Shown here: positions 34,433-43,313 of the stretch, in pieces | Numbering within the stretch: position 1 is the first letter of the stretch | Layout of the letters: each line of letters starts with the position of its first letter | DNA from: Clostridia bacterium | GTDB lineage: Bacteria; Bacillota; Clostridia; Oscillospirales; Acutalibacteraceae | DNA length: 64,000 bases | Assembly: GCA_017428625.1 (NCBI GenBank) | Contig: JAFRQM010000045.1 | Span: forward strand, 1 to 64,000 | Direction of reading: 5' to 3' | Program-made: the position numbers and the translations under genes | Notes under the pieces: generated by a model | Seen by the model: only the letters and a program-made list of their open reading frames with translations | What the model was told of the DNA's origin: nothing | The model's database searches: none

Positions 34433-34576
34433 GGGCTTTGTTTGGGTCATGCGGCGGTTGGTCCTGTGCGGCGGGGCACCGTGAACCATGTCAGGCGGGG
34501 AACCGAGCAGCATTAAGCGGCACGCACTGCGCGCCACAGTCTGCCTGCCGCCGTATGACCGGAGCAAAGCCCTTTT
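34433..34576 (+). ncRNA. ffs: Signal recognition particle RNA
   Basis: The conserved domain IV is recognisable: ATGTCAGGCGGGG, then GAACCGAGCAGCATTAAG, close to the standard GTCAGGTCCGGAAGGAAGCAGC. The ends pair over a long helix: GGGCTTTG (34433-34440) with CAAAGCCC (34565-34572), then GGTCAT with ATGACC, followed by TTTT. At about 140 nt it is longer than the 100-nt small type and much shorter than the 270-nt Bacillus type, so an Alu domain is probably absent. The position just before dnaX is the classic Firmicute location. End positions are good to a few nucleotides. Confidence 0.9.
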
Positions 34577-34639
34577 GGATTTCAGAGGATTCCCCGCAAT
34601 CTAACATCCGGCATCTAACATCCAGAATCGGAGATCTAT

Positions 34640-36322
34640 ATGTATCAGGCACTTTACAGAAAATGGAGACCCTCGTCATTCAGCGAGGTGTCGGGTCAGC
34701 CGCAGGTCACTCTTACTCTGTTAAACGAGCTTAAGAGCGGCAGAATTTCTCATGCCTACCTTTTCACGGGCAGCCGCGGCACCGGCAAAACCTCCTGCGC
34801 CAAAATTCTCGCAAAAGCCGTCAACTGCGAAAATCCCGTTGACGGTGAGCCCTGCTGCGCCTGCGAAATGTGCCGCTCCGCCGAAAACGGCGACGCCCCG
34901 GATATTATTGAAATCGACGCGGCGTCAAACAACGGCGTTGACAATATCCGCGACATACGCGAAGAAGTTAATATGTCTCCCTTCCGCGGCAAATACCGCG
35001 TTTATATCATTGACGAGGTGCATATGCTCTCTCAGGGCGCGTTCAACGCCCTTCTCAAAACTCTCGAAGAGCCGCCCGCCCATGTCATATTCATCCTCGC
35101 CACAACAGAGGTTCACAAGCTTCCCGCCACGGTGCTTTCACGCTGTCAGAGGTTTGATTTCAAACGCATCTCCCCCGAAAACATCTCAGACCGCCTTAAA
35201 GTGATTGCAAAAGGCGAAGGCTTCAATATCACCGATGACGCAGCTTCCCTTATCGCCCGTCTTGCGGACGGCGGTATGCGCGACGCCGTCTCCCTTCTTG
35301 ACCGCTGCTGCGCGAGAGGCACGGATATTGACACTGAAACCGTTTCTTCCGCCGCGGGCATCGCCGGCACCATGCACCTTTTCACTATGTCTCAGTATAT
35401 TGCCGCCTGCGACACCTCCGTCTGTCTTACTCTTATCAACACCCTTCACCGCGAAGCGTGCGATATTGAAAGTCTCTGCTCGGAACTTACCTACCATTTT
35501 CGCAATCTTATGGTTGCAAAAACGGTCAATGACTGCGCATCTCTCATCACAGCCGCTCCCGGCGAAATAAACGAACTCAAAGAAAGAGCGTCACAATTCA
35601 GGCTCTCAAAAATTCTCTCCTGCCTCGATATTCTCGAAGAAACACAGCGCAGTATGAAAGGCGCTTCAAATAAAAAAATTCTGCTCGAGTCAGCCGTCAT
35701 CCGTATGTGCGCCGGAGCAAACTCTCATTCAGAAGCAGGCGAAGATGTTTTTTCTCTTAAACAGCGTGTAACCGAACTCGAACAGGCAATATCCTCTCTT
35801 CAGAACGGAACTGTAACAGCGCCTCCGGTTAAAACACCCGAAAAACAGGTTTCCGTTCCAGCAGAACAAAAAGTGCCGGAACTCGAAACCAAAGAAGAGC
35901 AAACAAAGCAGAAAGAGCCCGAAACTCCCGTTCCGGAATATAAACAGTCCGAGTATCCCCCTCCGGCTGAAACTTCCGTCAAACCGGGCACTGTCGAGTT
36001 CACTCAGTGGGCAGAGGTTCTCGAAACAGTCAGAAAACGCGATGTTCCCCTTTATTTTATGCTCAAAACCACATCCGCGTATATAAAGGACGATACAAGT
36101 CTTGTTATAAGAACAGACAACCAGCAGTTGTTCCTGTTTATTACCGAGAAAGACACATCCCACGCAAAAGAACTCTCCGCAGCGGTAACAGCCGTGACGG
36201 GCAAAAAATACAAACTGCGCATTGATGACAAAAACGGCGCCGAAAAAAAGAAAAAGAATCCGCTTGAAGATTTAAAAAACAAAATAGACAGTTTCAATAA
36301 CACTCAGGAGAAAAACCAATGA
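34640..36322 (+). CDS. dnaX: DNA polymerase III subunits gamma and tau
   Basis: A 560-residue clamp-loader ATPase. It begins MYQALYRKWRPSSFSEVSGQ, with Walker A GSRGTGKTSCAK (about residues 44-55) and zinc-module cysteines (CENP...CCACEMC). Walker B is IIDEVHMLS and the SRC arginine-finger motif is LSRCQRFDF. The C-terminal half holds a Pro/Glu-rich linker (about 390-450) and a tau-type domain V. ATG follows GGAGATCTAT. It overlaps ybaB by 4 nt in a dnaX-ybaB-recR operon behind the SRP RNA. Confidence 0.97.
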   Translation: MYQALYRKWRPSSFSEVSGQPQVTLTLLNELKSGRISHAYLFTGSRGTGKTSCAKILAKAVNCENPVDGEPCCACEMCRSAENGDAPDIIEIDAASNNGVDNIRDIREEVNMSPFRGKYRVYIIDEVHMLSQGAFNALLKTLEEPPAHVIFILATTEVHKLPATVLSRCQRFDFKRISPENISDRLKVIAKGEGFNITDDAASLIARLADGGMRDAVSLLDRCCARGTDIDTETVSSAAGIAGTMHLFTMSQYIAACDTSVCLTLINTLHREACDIESLCSELTYHFRNLMVAKTVNDCASLITAAPGEINELKERASQFRLSKILSCLDILEETQRSMKGASNKKILLESAVIRMCAGANSHSEAGEDVFSLKQRVTELEQAISSLQNGTVTAPPVKTPEKQVSVPAEQKVPELETKEEQTKQKEPETPVPEYKQSEYPPPAETSVKPGTVEFTQWAEVLETVRKRDVPLYFMLKTTSAYIKDDTSLVIRTDNQQLFLFITEKDTSHAKELSAAVTAVTGKKYKLRIDDKNGAEKKKKNPLEDLKNKIDSFNNTQEKNQ

Positions 36323-36660
36323 AAGCAAGAATCCCCAACCAGCCCAACAGAGGCGATATGATGAAAATGGTTCAGGAAATGCAGGAGAATATGGCACGCG
36401 TTACCGAAGAGGTTGAAAACACCGAGTTTGTAACCTCCGTAGGCGGCGGCGCAGTTGAAGCAAAAGTCAACGGTAAACACGAAGTTGTTTCTCTTACCAT
36501 AAAGCCCGAAGTTGTTGACCCCGAAGATGTCGAAATGCTTGAGGATCTTATTATTTCCGCAATAAATGAGAGCATCTGCAAAGCAAACGAGGCTATGGAA
36601 AAAGGCATGGAGTCCGCAAAAGGCGGTCTCGGCGGTCTTAACATTCCCGGGCTGTTCTGA
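36319..36660 (+). CDS. Nucleoid-associated protein, YbaB/EbfC family
   Basis: A 113-residue DNA-binding protein of the YbaB fold, with N-terminal helix MMKMVQEMQENMARVTEE, core VGGGAVEAKVNGKHEVVSLTIKPEVVDPEDVEMLEDLI and a Gly-rich tail. It overlaps dnaX (ATGA) and is 2 nt from recR, an arrangement conserved across bacteria. It presumably binds DNA as a dimer and may assist RecR-linked repair. Confidence 0.95.
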   Translation: MKARIPNQPNRGDMMKMVQEMQENMARVTEEVENTEFVTSVGGGAVEAKVNGKHEVVSLTIKPEVVDPEDVEMLEDLIISAINESICKANEAMEKGMESAKGGLGGLNIPGLF

Positions 36661-36662
36661 TT

Positions 36663-37262
36663 ATGGAAGGTTTTGCCGCTCCGCTTGAAGAGCTTATAGA
36701 TTCATTTTCCGCCCTTCCTTCAATAGGGCGCAAAAGCGCACAAAGACTTGCTTTTCATATTTTATCTTTAAAAGATGAAGAAGCCGAAAAATTCATAAAC
36801 AGCATAACAAAAGCAAGGTCATCCATACACCGCTGCCCTGTCTGCTGCAATCTTACAGATAAAGATATATGCAGAATATGCTCATCCCCGTCAAGAGACA
36901 AAAGCACCGTCTGCGTGGTTGAAAATCCTAAAGATGTCAACGCTATCGAAAAAACCCACGAATACAACGGCCTTTATCATGTTCTTCACGGCGCTATTTC
37001 ACCAATGAATGATATCGGCATTGAAGATATCTGCGCAAAAGAACTTATTTTACGCCTTGAGGATGACACGGTAAAAGAAATCATTATGGCTACAAACACA
37101 ACCGTTGAAGGCGAAGCCACGGCTATGTATCTTTCACGCTTGATTAAACCAATCGGCATCAAAGTCACCCGCCTCGCATACGGCGTTCCCGTGGGAGCCG
37201 ACCTTGAATTTGCCGACGAAGTCACCCTTGTCCGGGCAATTGAAGGCAGAAAAGATTTATAA
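36663..37262 (+). CDS. recR: Recombination mediator protein RecR
   Basis: A 199-residue protein that with RecF/RecO loads RecA at gaps. N-terminal helix-hairpin-helix LPSIGRKSAQRLAFHIL, four-Cys zinc finger CPVCCNLTDKDICRIC, Toprim domain (VCVVENPKDVNAIEKT ... TNTTVEGEATAMYL), and the C-terminal VTRLAYGVPVGADLEFADEVTL are all in the standard order. Confidence 0.97.
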   Translation: MEGFAAPLEELIDSFSALPSIGRKSAQRLAFHILSLKDEEAEKFINSITKARSSIHRCPVCCNLTDKDICRICSSPSRDKSTVCVVENPKDVNAIEKTHEYNGLYHVLHGAISPMNDIGIEDICAKELILRLEDDTVKEIIMATNTTVEGEATAMYLSRLIKPIGIKVTRLAYGVPVGADLEFADEVTLVRAIEGRKDL

Positions 37263-37543
37263 TTTCAACTTATTCACAATTTTTTCAACATAAAGTTAAC
37301 AACCCTGTTGTTTAAACATTTCAACATTTTCACCAACCGTCAACAAAAAGTTATCAACACTTTCCACATTGTTAAAACTCCTGTTGATATTTTTCAACCC
37401 TCATCCCACTTTTATCACACACCTCCCCTCTCCCTCTCTCCCTTTATTCTCAAGGCTTTTCCCGCTTTTTCACTTTTTCAACACCAACTACTGCTACTAC
37501 TATTAAGTATTTAAATCAATTACACATATCAGGAGGGCAATCA
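37263..37543 (+). other. oriC: Putative chromosomal replication origin (oriC) between recR and dnaN
   Basis: An AT-rich, gene-free 281 bp. DnaA-box-like 9-mers: TTATTCACA (37270-37278, fits TTATNCACA), TTATCAACA (37351-37359), TTTTCAACA (37282-37290 and 37475-37483), and inverted TGTTGATAT (37382-37390). The last box is followed 4 nt later by CTACTGCTACTACTATTAAG (37488-37507). On the opposite strand that reads as successive TAG-type triplets, the DnaA-trio arrangement known from the Bacillus unwinding element. An AT-rich stretch with TATTTAAATCAATTA follows. dnaA is not adjacent. Confidence 0.7.
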
Positions 37544-38653
37544 ATGAAATTCATCTGCAACACCGAAGATTTCTCAAACGCTTGTCAGAATGTTTCCAGA
37601 GCGGCATCCGGCAAAACAGCCATACCTGCAATAGAAGGTATTCTCATCACAAGCGGTCAGAACACGCTCACACTCACGGGCTATGACCTTGAAATGGGAA
37701 TAACCACAACAATTCCCTCAAATGTGGAAGAAAACGGCTCAATAGTTCTCAACGCACATATGCTCAGCGATATTCTCAGAAGGCTTCCCGGCGGCACCGT
37801 TTCGCTTGAGAGTGATTCACGCCAGATAGCGATTATCAAAAGCGGAGAGGTTAAATACCAGCTTATAGGCATAAACGCCGAAGATTATCCCGAACTGCCT
37901 TCCGTATCAAACGGTTATCCCGTTAATATTGACCAGACTTTGCTTAAAGATATGATAAGAAAAACCATATTCGCCGTAGCGGTCAAAGATAGCAAAGCCG
38001 TTCACACCGGCATAAAATTTGAAATCGGCAACAATTCAATCCGTCTTGTTGCCGTTGACGGCGTCCGCCTTGCTATCAGAAACGAAACAATCAATTACAC
38101 CGATGAAGAACTTTCATTTGTTGTTCCCGCAAAAACTCTCTCCGAAGTTGTAAAACTTATGAGTGATGAAGGCGGCACGGTAAAAATCGGAGTAGGCAAG
38201 CGCCATATTATATTTGAACTTGAAGGTTACAGCATTATTTCAAGACTTCTCGACGGTGAATTTCTCAAATACGAAGCGGCAATTCCTTCCGTTTCAAATA
38301 CTGTTGTCAAAGTAAATACCCGCTCTCTGCTTGAAAGTATTGACAGAACGTCCCTTATTATTACCGACAGGCTCAAGAGCCCCGTTAAATGCGTGTTCAA
38401 AGACGGACTTATCGACATTTCATCCGTAACCTCAATAGGCAGCGCAAACGACAAAATCGCTGCTGATATACAGGGTGAGGAATGCACAATAGGATTTAAT
38501 AACAGGCTTATGCTTGAAGCTCTCAGGGTTTGCGACACAGATGAAATACGCATTCTGCTTGTAGGCTCCACAAAACCCATACTTATCTGCCCGCCCGAAG
38601 GTGAATCATTCATATTCCTTGTTCTTCCCGTGAGGCTGAAAAATGAAGATTAA
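37544..38653 (+). CDS. dnaN: DNA polymerase III sliding clamp (beta subunit)
   Basis: A 369-residue clamp of three repeated domains. Start MKFICNTEDFSNACQNVSRAAS, central DYPELPSV and ending FIFLVLPVRLKNED, the last being the family's conserved C-terminus that forms part of the partner-binding pocket. AGGAGG precedes the ATG by 8 nt. It begins a tight run dnaN-S4-recF-remB; the S4 gene overlaps its end by 11 nt. Confidence 0.97.
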   Translation: MKFICNTEDFSNACQNVSRAASGKTAIPAIEGILITSGQNTLTLTGYDLEMGITTTIPSNVEENGSIVLNAHMLSDILRRLPGGTVSLESDSRQIAIIKSGEVKYQLIGINAEDYPELPSVSNGYPVNIDQTLLKDMIRKTIFAVAVKDSKAVHTGIKFEIGNNSIRLVAVDGVRLAIRNETINYTDEELSFVVPAKTLSEVVKLMSDEGGTVKIGVGKRHIIFELEGYSIISRLLDGEFLKYEAAIPSVSNTVVKVNTRSLLESIDRTSLIITDRLKSPVKCVFKDGLIDISSVTSIGSANDKIAADIQGEECTIGFNNRLMLEALRVCDTDEIRILLVGSTKPILICPPEGESFIFLVLPVRLKNED

Positions 38654-38882
38654 AGTAAAAGTTGCCGAAAAAAAGAAGATATCAAAACACATTTCCACCG
38701 AATATATAAAACTTGATTCTTTTTTAAAACTGTGTGACGCCGTTGAGAGCGGCGGTCACGCAAAAACCGTTATTCAGGATGGAGCCGTGCGAGTAAACGG
38801 AGAAGTCTGTATTCAAAGAGGAAAAAAAATCCGTCCCGGCGACAGCGTCGAATTTGAAAATATAATTTATACAGCGGAATAA
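38643..38882 (+). CDS. S4-domain RNA-binding protein, YaaA/RlbA type
   Basis: A 79-residue protein with one S4 domain: YIKLDSFLKLCDAVESGGHAKTVIQDGAVRVNGEVCIQRGKKIRPGDSVEF. It is located between dnaN and recF as in most Firmicutes. Proteins of this type assist ribosome assembly or bind structured RNA. It overlaps dnaN. Confidence 0.9.
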   Translation: MKIKVKVAEKKKISKHISTEYIKLDSFLKLCDAVESGGHAKTVIQDGAVRVNGEVCIQRGKKIRPGDSVEFENIIYTAE

Positions 38883-38888
38883 TCAGTT

Positions 38889-39986
38889 ATGAATGTAATC
38901 AGCCATTCTGCGGACTCTTTTCGCAACCTGAAAAATACACATATTCAAGCGCATCCTTCAATGAATATCATTTTCGGTGAAAACGGTCAGGGCAAAACAA
39001 ATATAATAGAGAGTATATGGCTGTTTACCGGCTGTTACAGTTTCCGCACGCACAAAAATATCCAGCTTGTGTGCGACACGGCAGATGAGGCAAAAGCAAA
39101 ACTTGAATTTTTTGCCTCCGAAAGAGAACAGATAGCCGAAATGACAATAGGCAAAACAAAAAATATTGTTCTCAACGGCGCTGCCTGCGAATCTCCGAGA
39201 GCAATGATGGGCAGATTCCGCTGTGTTGTGTTTTCACCTTCCGCTTTATCGGTAATAAAAGGTTCTCCCGGCGAAAGAAGAAAACTTCTGGATGTTGCTT
39301 TAAGCCTTATTAAACCAAATTACGCTGTTCTTATGTCGCGCTATATCAGAACACTTGACCAGAGAAACGCGCTCATCAAAAAAATCAGTGAAAAACAGTA
39401 TGATTCAAGCGTTCTTGACGCGTGGGATGACGCTCTTGCGTCGCTCGGCGCTTCAATAATAAAATACAGGCTTGATTACATTGACAGGTTAAGAGAAAAA
39501 AGCGCAAATATTTATTCCGGCATAAGTTCTTCAAAAGAAAATTTTACTGTTTCATATTCTTTCGGCAAAAGTATGAAACTCAATTCAGATAAAGATATAA
39601 AAGAAATTCTGCTCGCGGAACTTTTTAATTCCCGTGAAAGCGACCTTAAAAAACTTTACACCTCAGCCGGACCGCACAGCGACGACCTTCTTGTAACCCT
39701 CAACGGCAGAGACGCAAGACTTTACGGTTCTCAGGGTCAGCAGCGCTCCTGCGCGCTCGCTTTAAAACTCGGCGAAGCCTCCGTTATGGGTTCGCTTACA
39801 GGCGAAGAACCCGTTGTTCTGCTTGACGATGTTATGAGCGAACTTGATGAAGGAAGGCAAAAATTCATTCTCAACTACCTCGACAGCTGGCAGGTTTTCA
39901 TTACCTGCTGCGACCCGTCAACGCTTATGCGCAGTGAAAACGGCAAAGTGTTTGAAGTTATTGACGGAACCGTGAGCGAAAGGTAA
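38889..39986 (+). CDS. recF: DNA replication and repair protein RecF
   Basis: A 365-residue SMC-like ATPase. Walker A is GENGQGKTNIIESIW (about residues 34-48). SPGERRKLLDVALSLIKPNY and the signature motif YGSQGQQRSCALALKLGE are in order, and Walker B is VVLLDDVMSELDEGRQ. It loads RecFOR on gapped DNA. No clear ribosome site precedes the ATG, 6 nt after the S4 stop, so translational coupling is likely. Confidence 0.97.
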   Translation: MNVISHSADSFRNLKNTHIQAHPSMNIIFGENGQGKTNIIESIWLFTGCYSFRTHKNIQLVCDTADEAKAKLEFFASEREQIAEMTIGKTKNIVLNGAACESPRAMMGRFRCVVFSPSALSVIKGSPGERRKLLDVALSLIKPNYAVLMSRYIRTLDQRNALIKKISEKQYDSSVLDAWDDALASLGASIIKYRLDYIDRLREKSANIYSGISSSKENFTVSYSFGKSMKLNSDKDIKEILLAELFNSRESDLKKLYTSAGPHSDDLLVTLNGRDARLYGSQGQQRSCALALKLGEASVMGSLTGEEPVVLLDDVMSELDEGRQKFILNYLDSWQVFITCCDPSTLMRSENGKVFEVIDGTVSER

Positions 39987-39989
39987 TTT

Positions 39990-40256
39990 ATGTTTATTCA
40001 TATAGGTCTCGACAAGGTAATACGCTCCGGTGATGTTCTCGGTATTTTTGACCTTGACAACACCACCGTTTCAAAAACAACCCGCGATTATCTTGCCTTT
40101 GCGCAGAAAAACGGGCAGATAACCGATGTCTGCACCGACCTTCCCAAATCATTTGTTGTCTGTTCAGGCAAAAAGAACGAACAGACCGTCTATATTACTC
40201 AGTTAAACACATCAACGCTGTTAAAAAGAGCAAAACCCTCAAAAAAATCCCTGTGA
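39990..40256 (+). CDS. RemB-like extracellular matrix regulator (DUF370)
   Basis: An 88-residue protein: MFIHIGLDKVIRSGDVLGIFDLDNTTVSKTTRDYL ... KSFVVCSGKKNEQTVYITQLNTSTLLKR, the DUF370/RemB (YaaB) pattern. Located after recF as in Bacillus, where its relatives RemA and RemB affect matrix gene expression. It begins 3 nt after recF and is followed by a separate small-peptide gene. Confidence 0.85.
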   Translation: MFIHIGLDKVIRSGDVLGIFDLDNTTVSKTTRDYLAFAQKNGQITDVCTDLPKSFVVCSGKKNEQTVYITQLNTSTLLKRAKPSKKSL

Positions 40257-40341
40257 TTCATAAGAATATTACATCCGGTTTTATATATTTGCGGTTTTCC
40301 CGGTTGTATAATATATTAACTCTTCTAAAGGAGGAAACGGT

Positions 40342-40500
40342 ATGATAAGTTACACCATCGTTCTCATCAATGTTATTTTCTCAATGCTCACAGGCGAAGA
40401 CACACAGCTTCTTAAGTTTTTCGGCAGCATGGGCTCACTGTTTCAGGAGAATTTCGCTGCGTTTATCAACTACATTGCGGATTACTTCACGGGTTTTTAA
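40342..40500 (+). CDS. Small amphipathic peptide, 52 residues, unknown
   Basis: A short gene with a very strong ribosome site (AAAGGAGG, 8 nt before the ATG), a TATAAT at 40307-40312, and its own terminator at 40524-40545. The peptide starts MISYTIVLINVIFSMLTGED and continues as an aromatic-rich amphipathic helix ending NYIADYFTGF. It has no cysteine and little charge. I do not recognise it. It resembles in size and character the 57-residue peptide at 58119. Confidence 0.65.
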   Translation: MISYTIVLINVIFSMLTGEDTQLLKFFGSMGSLFQENFAAFINYIADYFTGF

Positions 40501-40517
40501 TTAATAATTAAAAGCAG

Positions 40518-40545
40518 AAAAAAGGGCTGTAAAACAGCCCTTTTT
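40518..40545 (+). terminator. Terminator of the small-peptide gene
   Basis: GGGCTGT-AAA-ACAGCCC then TTTTT, with an A-run before it; just upstream of mnmG. Confidence 0.9.
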
Positions 40546-40564
40546 CACACAGGAAATAACAGTT

Positions 40565-42439
40565 ATGATATACGAAGCAGACAGGTTTGACATAATTATA
40601 ATCGGAGCAGGGCACGCAGGAATTGAAGCGGGCCTTGCCTCGGCGCGTCTCGGGTGCAGAACCGCCGTTTTCACAATTAACCTTGACTGGGTGGGCAATA
40701 TGCCCTGCAACCCTTCAATCGGCGGCACTTCAAAAGGTCACCTTGTGCGTGAAATAGACGCTCTCGGCGGCGAAATGGGTGTCGCGGCTGACAAAAACAC
40801 CCTGCAAAACCGTATGTTAAATCTCGGCAAAGGTCCCGCCGTTCATTCCCTGAGAGCTCAGATTGACCGCCGCGGTTATTCCGCTTATATGAAACACGCG
40901 CTTGAAAAACAGGAGAATCTGTTTGTAAAACAGGCTGAAATAGTCGATTTATACCGTGAAAACGGGGAATGGATTGTCAAAACCCGACTTGAAGCGCTCC
41001 ACAGGGCGAAATGCGTTGTTATCGCCACGGGCACTTTTCTTGCAGGCAAGGTCTATGTCGGCGATGTCTGCTATGAAAGCGGTCCCGACGGTATGTTCCC
41101 GGCAAATGAACTTGCCTCAGCCCTTAAAAAACTCGGAATCCCCACCAGAAGATTCAAAACCGGCACTCCCCCGAGAGTAAACCGCAGAAGCGCAGACCTT
41201 GGTGAAATGGAACTTCAGCCCGGCGATGAAAAAACAACGCCTTTCTCGTTTACCACAAAAGAAAATATAGTCAACTCCGAACCCTGTTATATCACTTACA
41301 CAAACGACGAAACAAAACAGATTATCCTTGACAATCTTGACAAATCACCGCTCTATTCGGGCAGAATTGACGGCGTAGGTCCGCGTTACTGCCCCAGTAT
41401 TGAAGATAAAATAGTCCGTTTCTCCGAAAAACCGCGTCATCAGCTTTTTGTCGAACCTTGCGGAGCAAATACGGATGAACTTTATATACAGGGTCTGTCC
41501 TCGTCTCTGCCCGAAGATGTGCAACTGAAAATTCTGCATTCCATTCCCGGACTTAAACACGCGGAGGTTATGCGGACGGCTTATGCCATTGAATATGACT
41601 GCGTTGACCCGCTCGCGCTTAAGGCGAGCCTTGAATTCTTTGATTATGACGGACTTTTCGGCGCGGGTCAGTTCAACGGCTCCAGCGGATATGAAGAAGC
41701 CGCGGCTCAGGGTCTTGTGGCGGGAATCAACGCCGCTATGAAAGTTAAAGGCAGACCTCCAGTTGTTCTTGATCGCGGAAGTTCCTATATCGGCACGCTT
41801 ATAGACGATTTGGTTACAAAAGGCTGTTCCGACCCATACAGGATGATGACTTCCCGTTCGGAATACCGCCTTGTTCTCAGGCAGGACAACGCCGACCGCC
41901 GTTTAACACAACTCGGATATGATATCGGTCTTATAAACGAAGACAGATACGGGGAGTTCTGCGAAAAAATCTGCCTCATCAATGAAGAAAGGCAGAGAGT
42001 AGAGGGTATTACCATAGCGCCTTCGGAAGAACTCAACAAATTACTCATTTCACGTGAAACTTCACCTATGACTACAGGAATAAGGCTTGTTGAACTTTTA
42101 CGCAGACCTCAGCTCGACTACGACGCCCTGGCTCCGTTTGACAAAACACGCCCCAATTTGCCTGCCGAAATATTCGAGCAGGTAGGTCTTGATATCAAAT
42201 ATGAAGGCTATATCAGACATCAGCAGCAGCAGATTAACGAAATGCGCCGGCTTGAGGTGCGCAGACTTCCCTCAGATATCAATTACGGTGATATAACAGG
42301 GCTGAGGCTTGAAGCGGCGGAAAAATTAAACAAAATCAGACCGGAAAACATCGGTCAAGCTTCGAGAATATCGGGGGTAAGCCCGGCAGATGTTACCGTT
42401 CTGCTCATTTACCTTGAGAGGGAGGGCAGAAATGATTGA
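40565..42439 (+). CDS. mnmG: tRNA uridine-5-carboxymethylaminomethyl modification enzyme, FAD subunit
   Basis: A 624-residue FAD-dependent protein (GidA) that with MnmE modifies wobble U34 of tRNAs. FAD motif IIIGAGHAGIEAGLASARLG, MPCNPSIGGTSKGH, the FKTGTPPRVN motif and the C-terminal GGYxRHQ-like YEGYIRHQQQQI are present. It overlaps rsmG by 8 nt, the common gidA-gidB pair. A parS-like palindrome lies inside it at 42046-42061. Confidence 0.97.
   Translation: MIYEADRFDIIIIGAGHAGIEAGLASARLGCRTAVFTINLDWVGNMPCNPSIGGTSKGHLVREIDALGGEMGVAADKNTLQNRMLNLGKGPAVHSLRAQIDRRGYSAYMKHALEKQENLFVKQAEIVDLYRENGEWIVKTRLEALHRAKCVVIATGTFLAGKVYVGDVCYESGPDGMFPANELASALKKLGIPTRRFKTGTPPRVNRRSADLGEMELQPGDEKTTPFSFTTKENIVNSEPCYITYTNDETKQIILDNLDKSPLYSGRIDGVGPRYCPSIEDKIVRFSEKPRHQLFVEPCGANTDELYIQGLSSSLPEDVQLKILHSIPGLKHAEVMRTAYAIEYDCVDPLALKASLEFFDYDGLFGAGQFNGSSGYEEAAAQGLVAGINAAMKVKGRPPVVLDRGSSYIGTLIDDLVTKGCSDPYRMMTSRSEYRLVLRQDNADRRLTQLGYDIGLINEDRYGEFCEKICLINEERQRVEGITIAPSEELNKLLISRETSPMTTGIRLVELLRRPQLDYDALAPFDKTRPNLPAEIFEQVGLDIKYEGYIRHQQQQINEMRRLEVRRLPSDINYGDITGLRLEAAEKLNKIRPENIGQASRISGVSPADVTVLLIYLEREGRND
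42046..42061. promoter_or_regulatory. parS-like site inside mnmG
   Basis: CATTTCACGTGAAACT matches the ParB site TGTTTCACGTGAAACA at 13 of 16 positions, including the 12-bp core TTTCACGTGAAA. It encodes codons for ISRETS. Confidence 0.6.
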
Positions 42440-43139
42440 CATAAATCAATTAAAAAAAGAAGCGCAGGCAATCGGTCTGTGCCTTGACGATACACAGCTT
42501 GAGATGTTTAACAGATTTGCTGCAATGCTGGTTGAAACCAATAGGCAATTCAACCTGACGGCAATAAAAACCCCGCAAGAGGTTGTAACAAAACATTTTG
42601 TTGACAGCCTGACCGTTTTCACGGCAGCCGATATTTCAGGGGGCTCAAAGGTTATTGACATAGGCACGGGGGCGGGTTTTCCTGGCATTCCCATGCTGAT
42701 TTATGACAGCAGCCTTGAACTCACCATGCTTGACAGCACAGGGAAGAAACTCGATTTTGTCCGCAACGCGCTGTCTGAACTCGGAATTGATGCACAGGTA
42801 ATTCACGGCAGAGCTGAAGAGCTCGGCAGGGGAGATTTGCGAGAAAGGTTTGACTTTGCTGTCTCACGCGCGGTTGCCTCTCTCAATGCACTTTGCGAAT
42901 ACTGCCTGCCCTTTGTCAGAACGGGCGGCATGTTTATTGCCCTCAAAGGCTCAAAGGCCGATGATGAACTTGCTGTTTCGGGAACGGCAATAAAAACTCT
43001 CGGAGGAAAACTTGTCGGTTCAAAACAGATTGCTCTCGCCGACAAACAGACGAGAAACCTCGTGAAGATTGAGAAAAGTTCCGTAACTCCTCCGAAATAT
43101 CCGAGACCTTCGGCACAGATTTTCAAAAAACCGCTTTAA
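42432..43139 (+). CDS. rsmG: 16S rRNA (guanine-N7)-methyltransferase
   Basis: A 235-residue SAM-dependent enzyme (GidB) that methylates G527 of 16S rRNA. MIDINQLKKEAQAIGL start (ATG 42432, ribosome site GGAGGG), FNLTAIKTPQEVVTKHFVDSL, SAM-binding VIDIGTGAGFPGIPMLI, and SRAVASLNALCEYCLPFV are all typical. It overlaps the mnmG stop codon by 8 nt. Confidence 0.96.
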   Translation: MIDINQLKKEAQAIGLCLDDTQLEMFNRFAAMLVETNRQFNLTAIKTPQEVVTKHFVDSLTVFTAADISGGSKVIDIGTGAGFPGIPMLIYDSSLELTMLDSTGKKLDFVRNALSELGIDAQVIHGRAEELGRGDLRERFDFAVSRAVASLNALCEYCLPFVRTGGMFIALKGSKADDELAVSGTAIKTLGGKLVGSKQIALADKQTRNLVKIEKSSVTPPKYPRPSAQIFKKPL

Positions 43140-43313
43140 CAGTTTAAAGTTTTAGTCAAAAAGCGTCTGAAAACTAACAAAGGGGATGGTTCTATCTCAA
43201 GTATTTGGATTCTATATATTGTGGTGTTTCTGGTTTTAACCACAAGCGCAGCATCGGCAACACAGAGGCGCAGAAGAATAATTACAAATAAGAAAAAGAA
43301 AAAAGGAGATAAA

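Noticed and set aside
36659..37543. A dnaA gene or fragment near the origin
   Set aside because: No frame between recR and dnaN encodes DnaA motifs; the region is non-coding.
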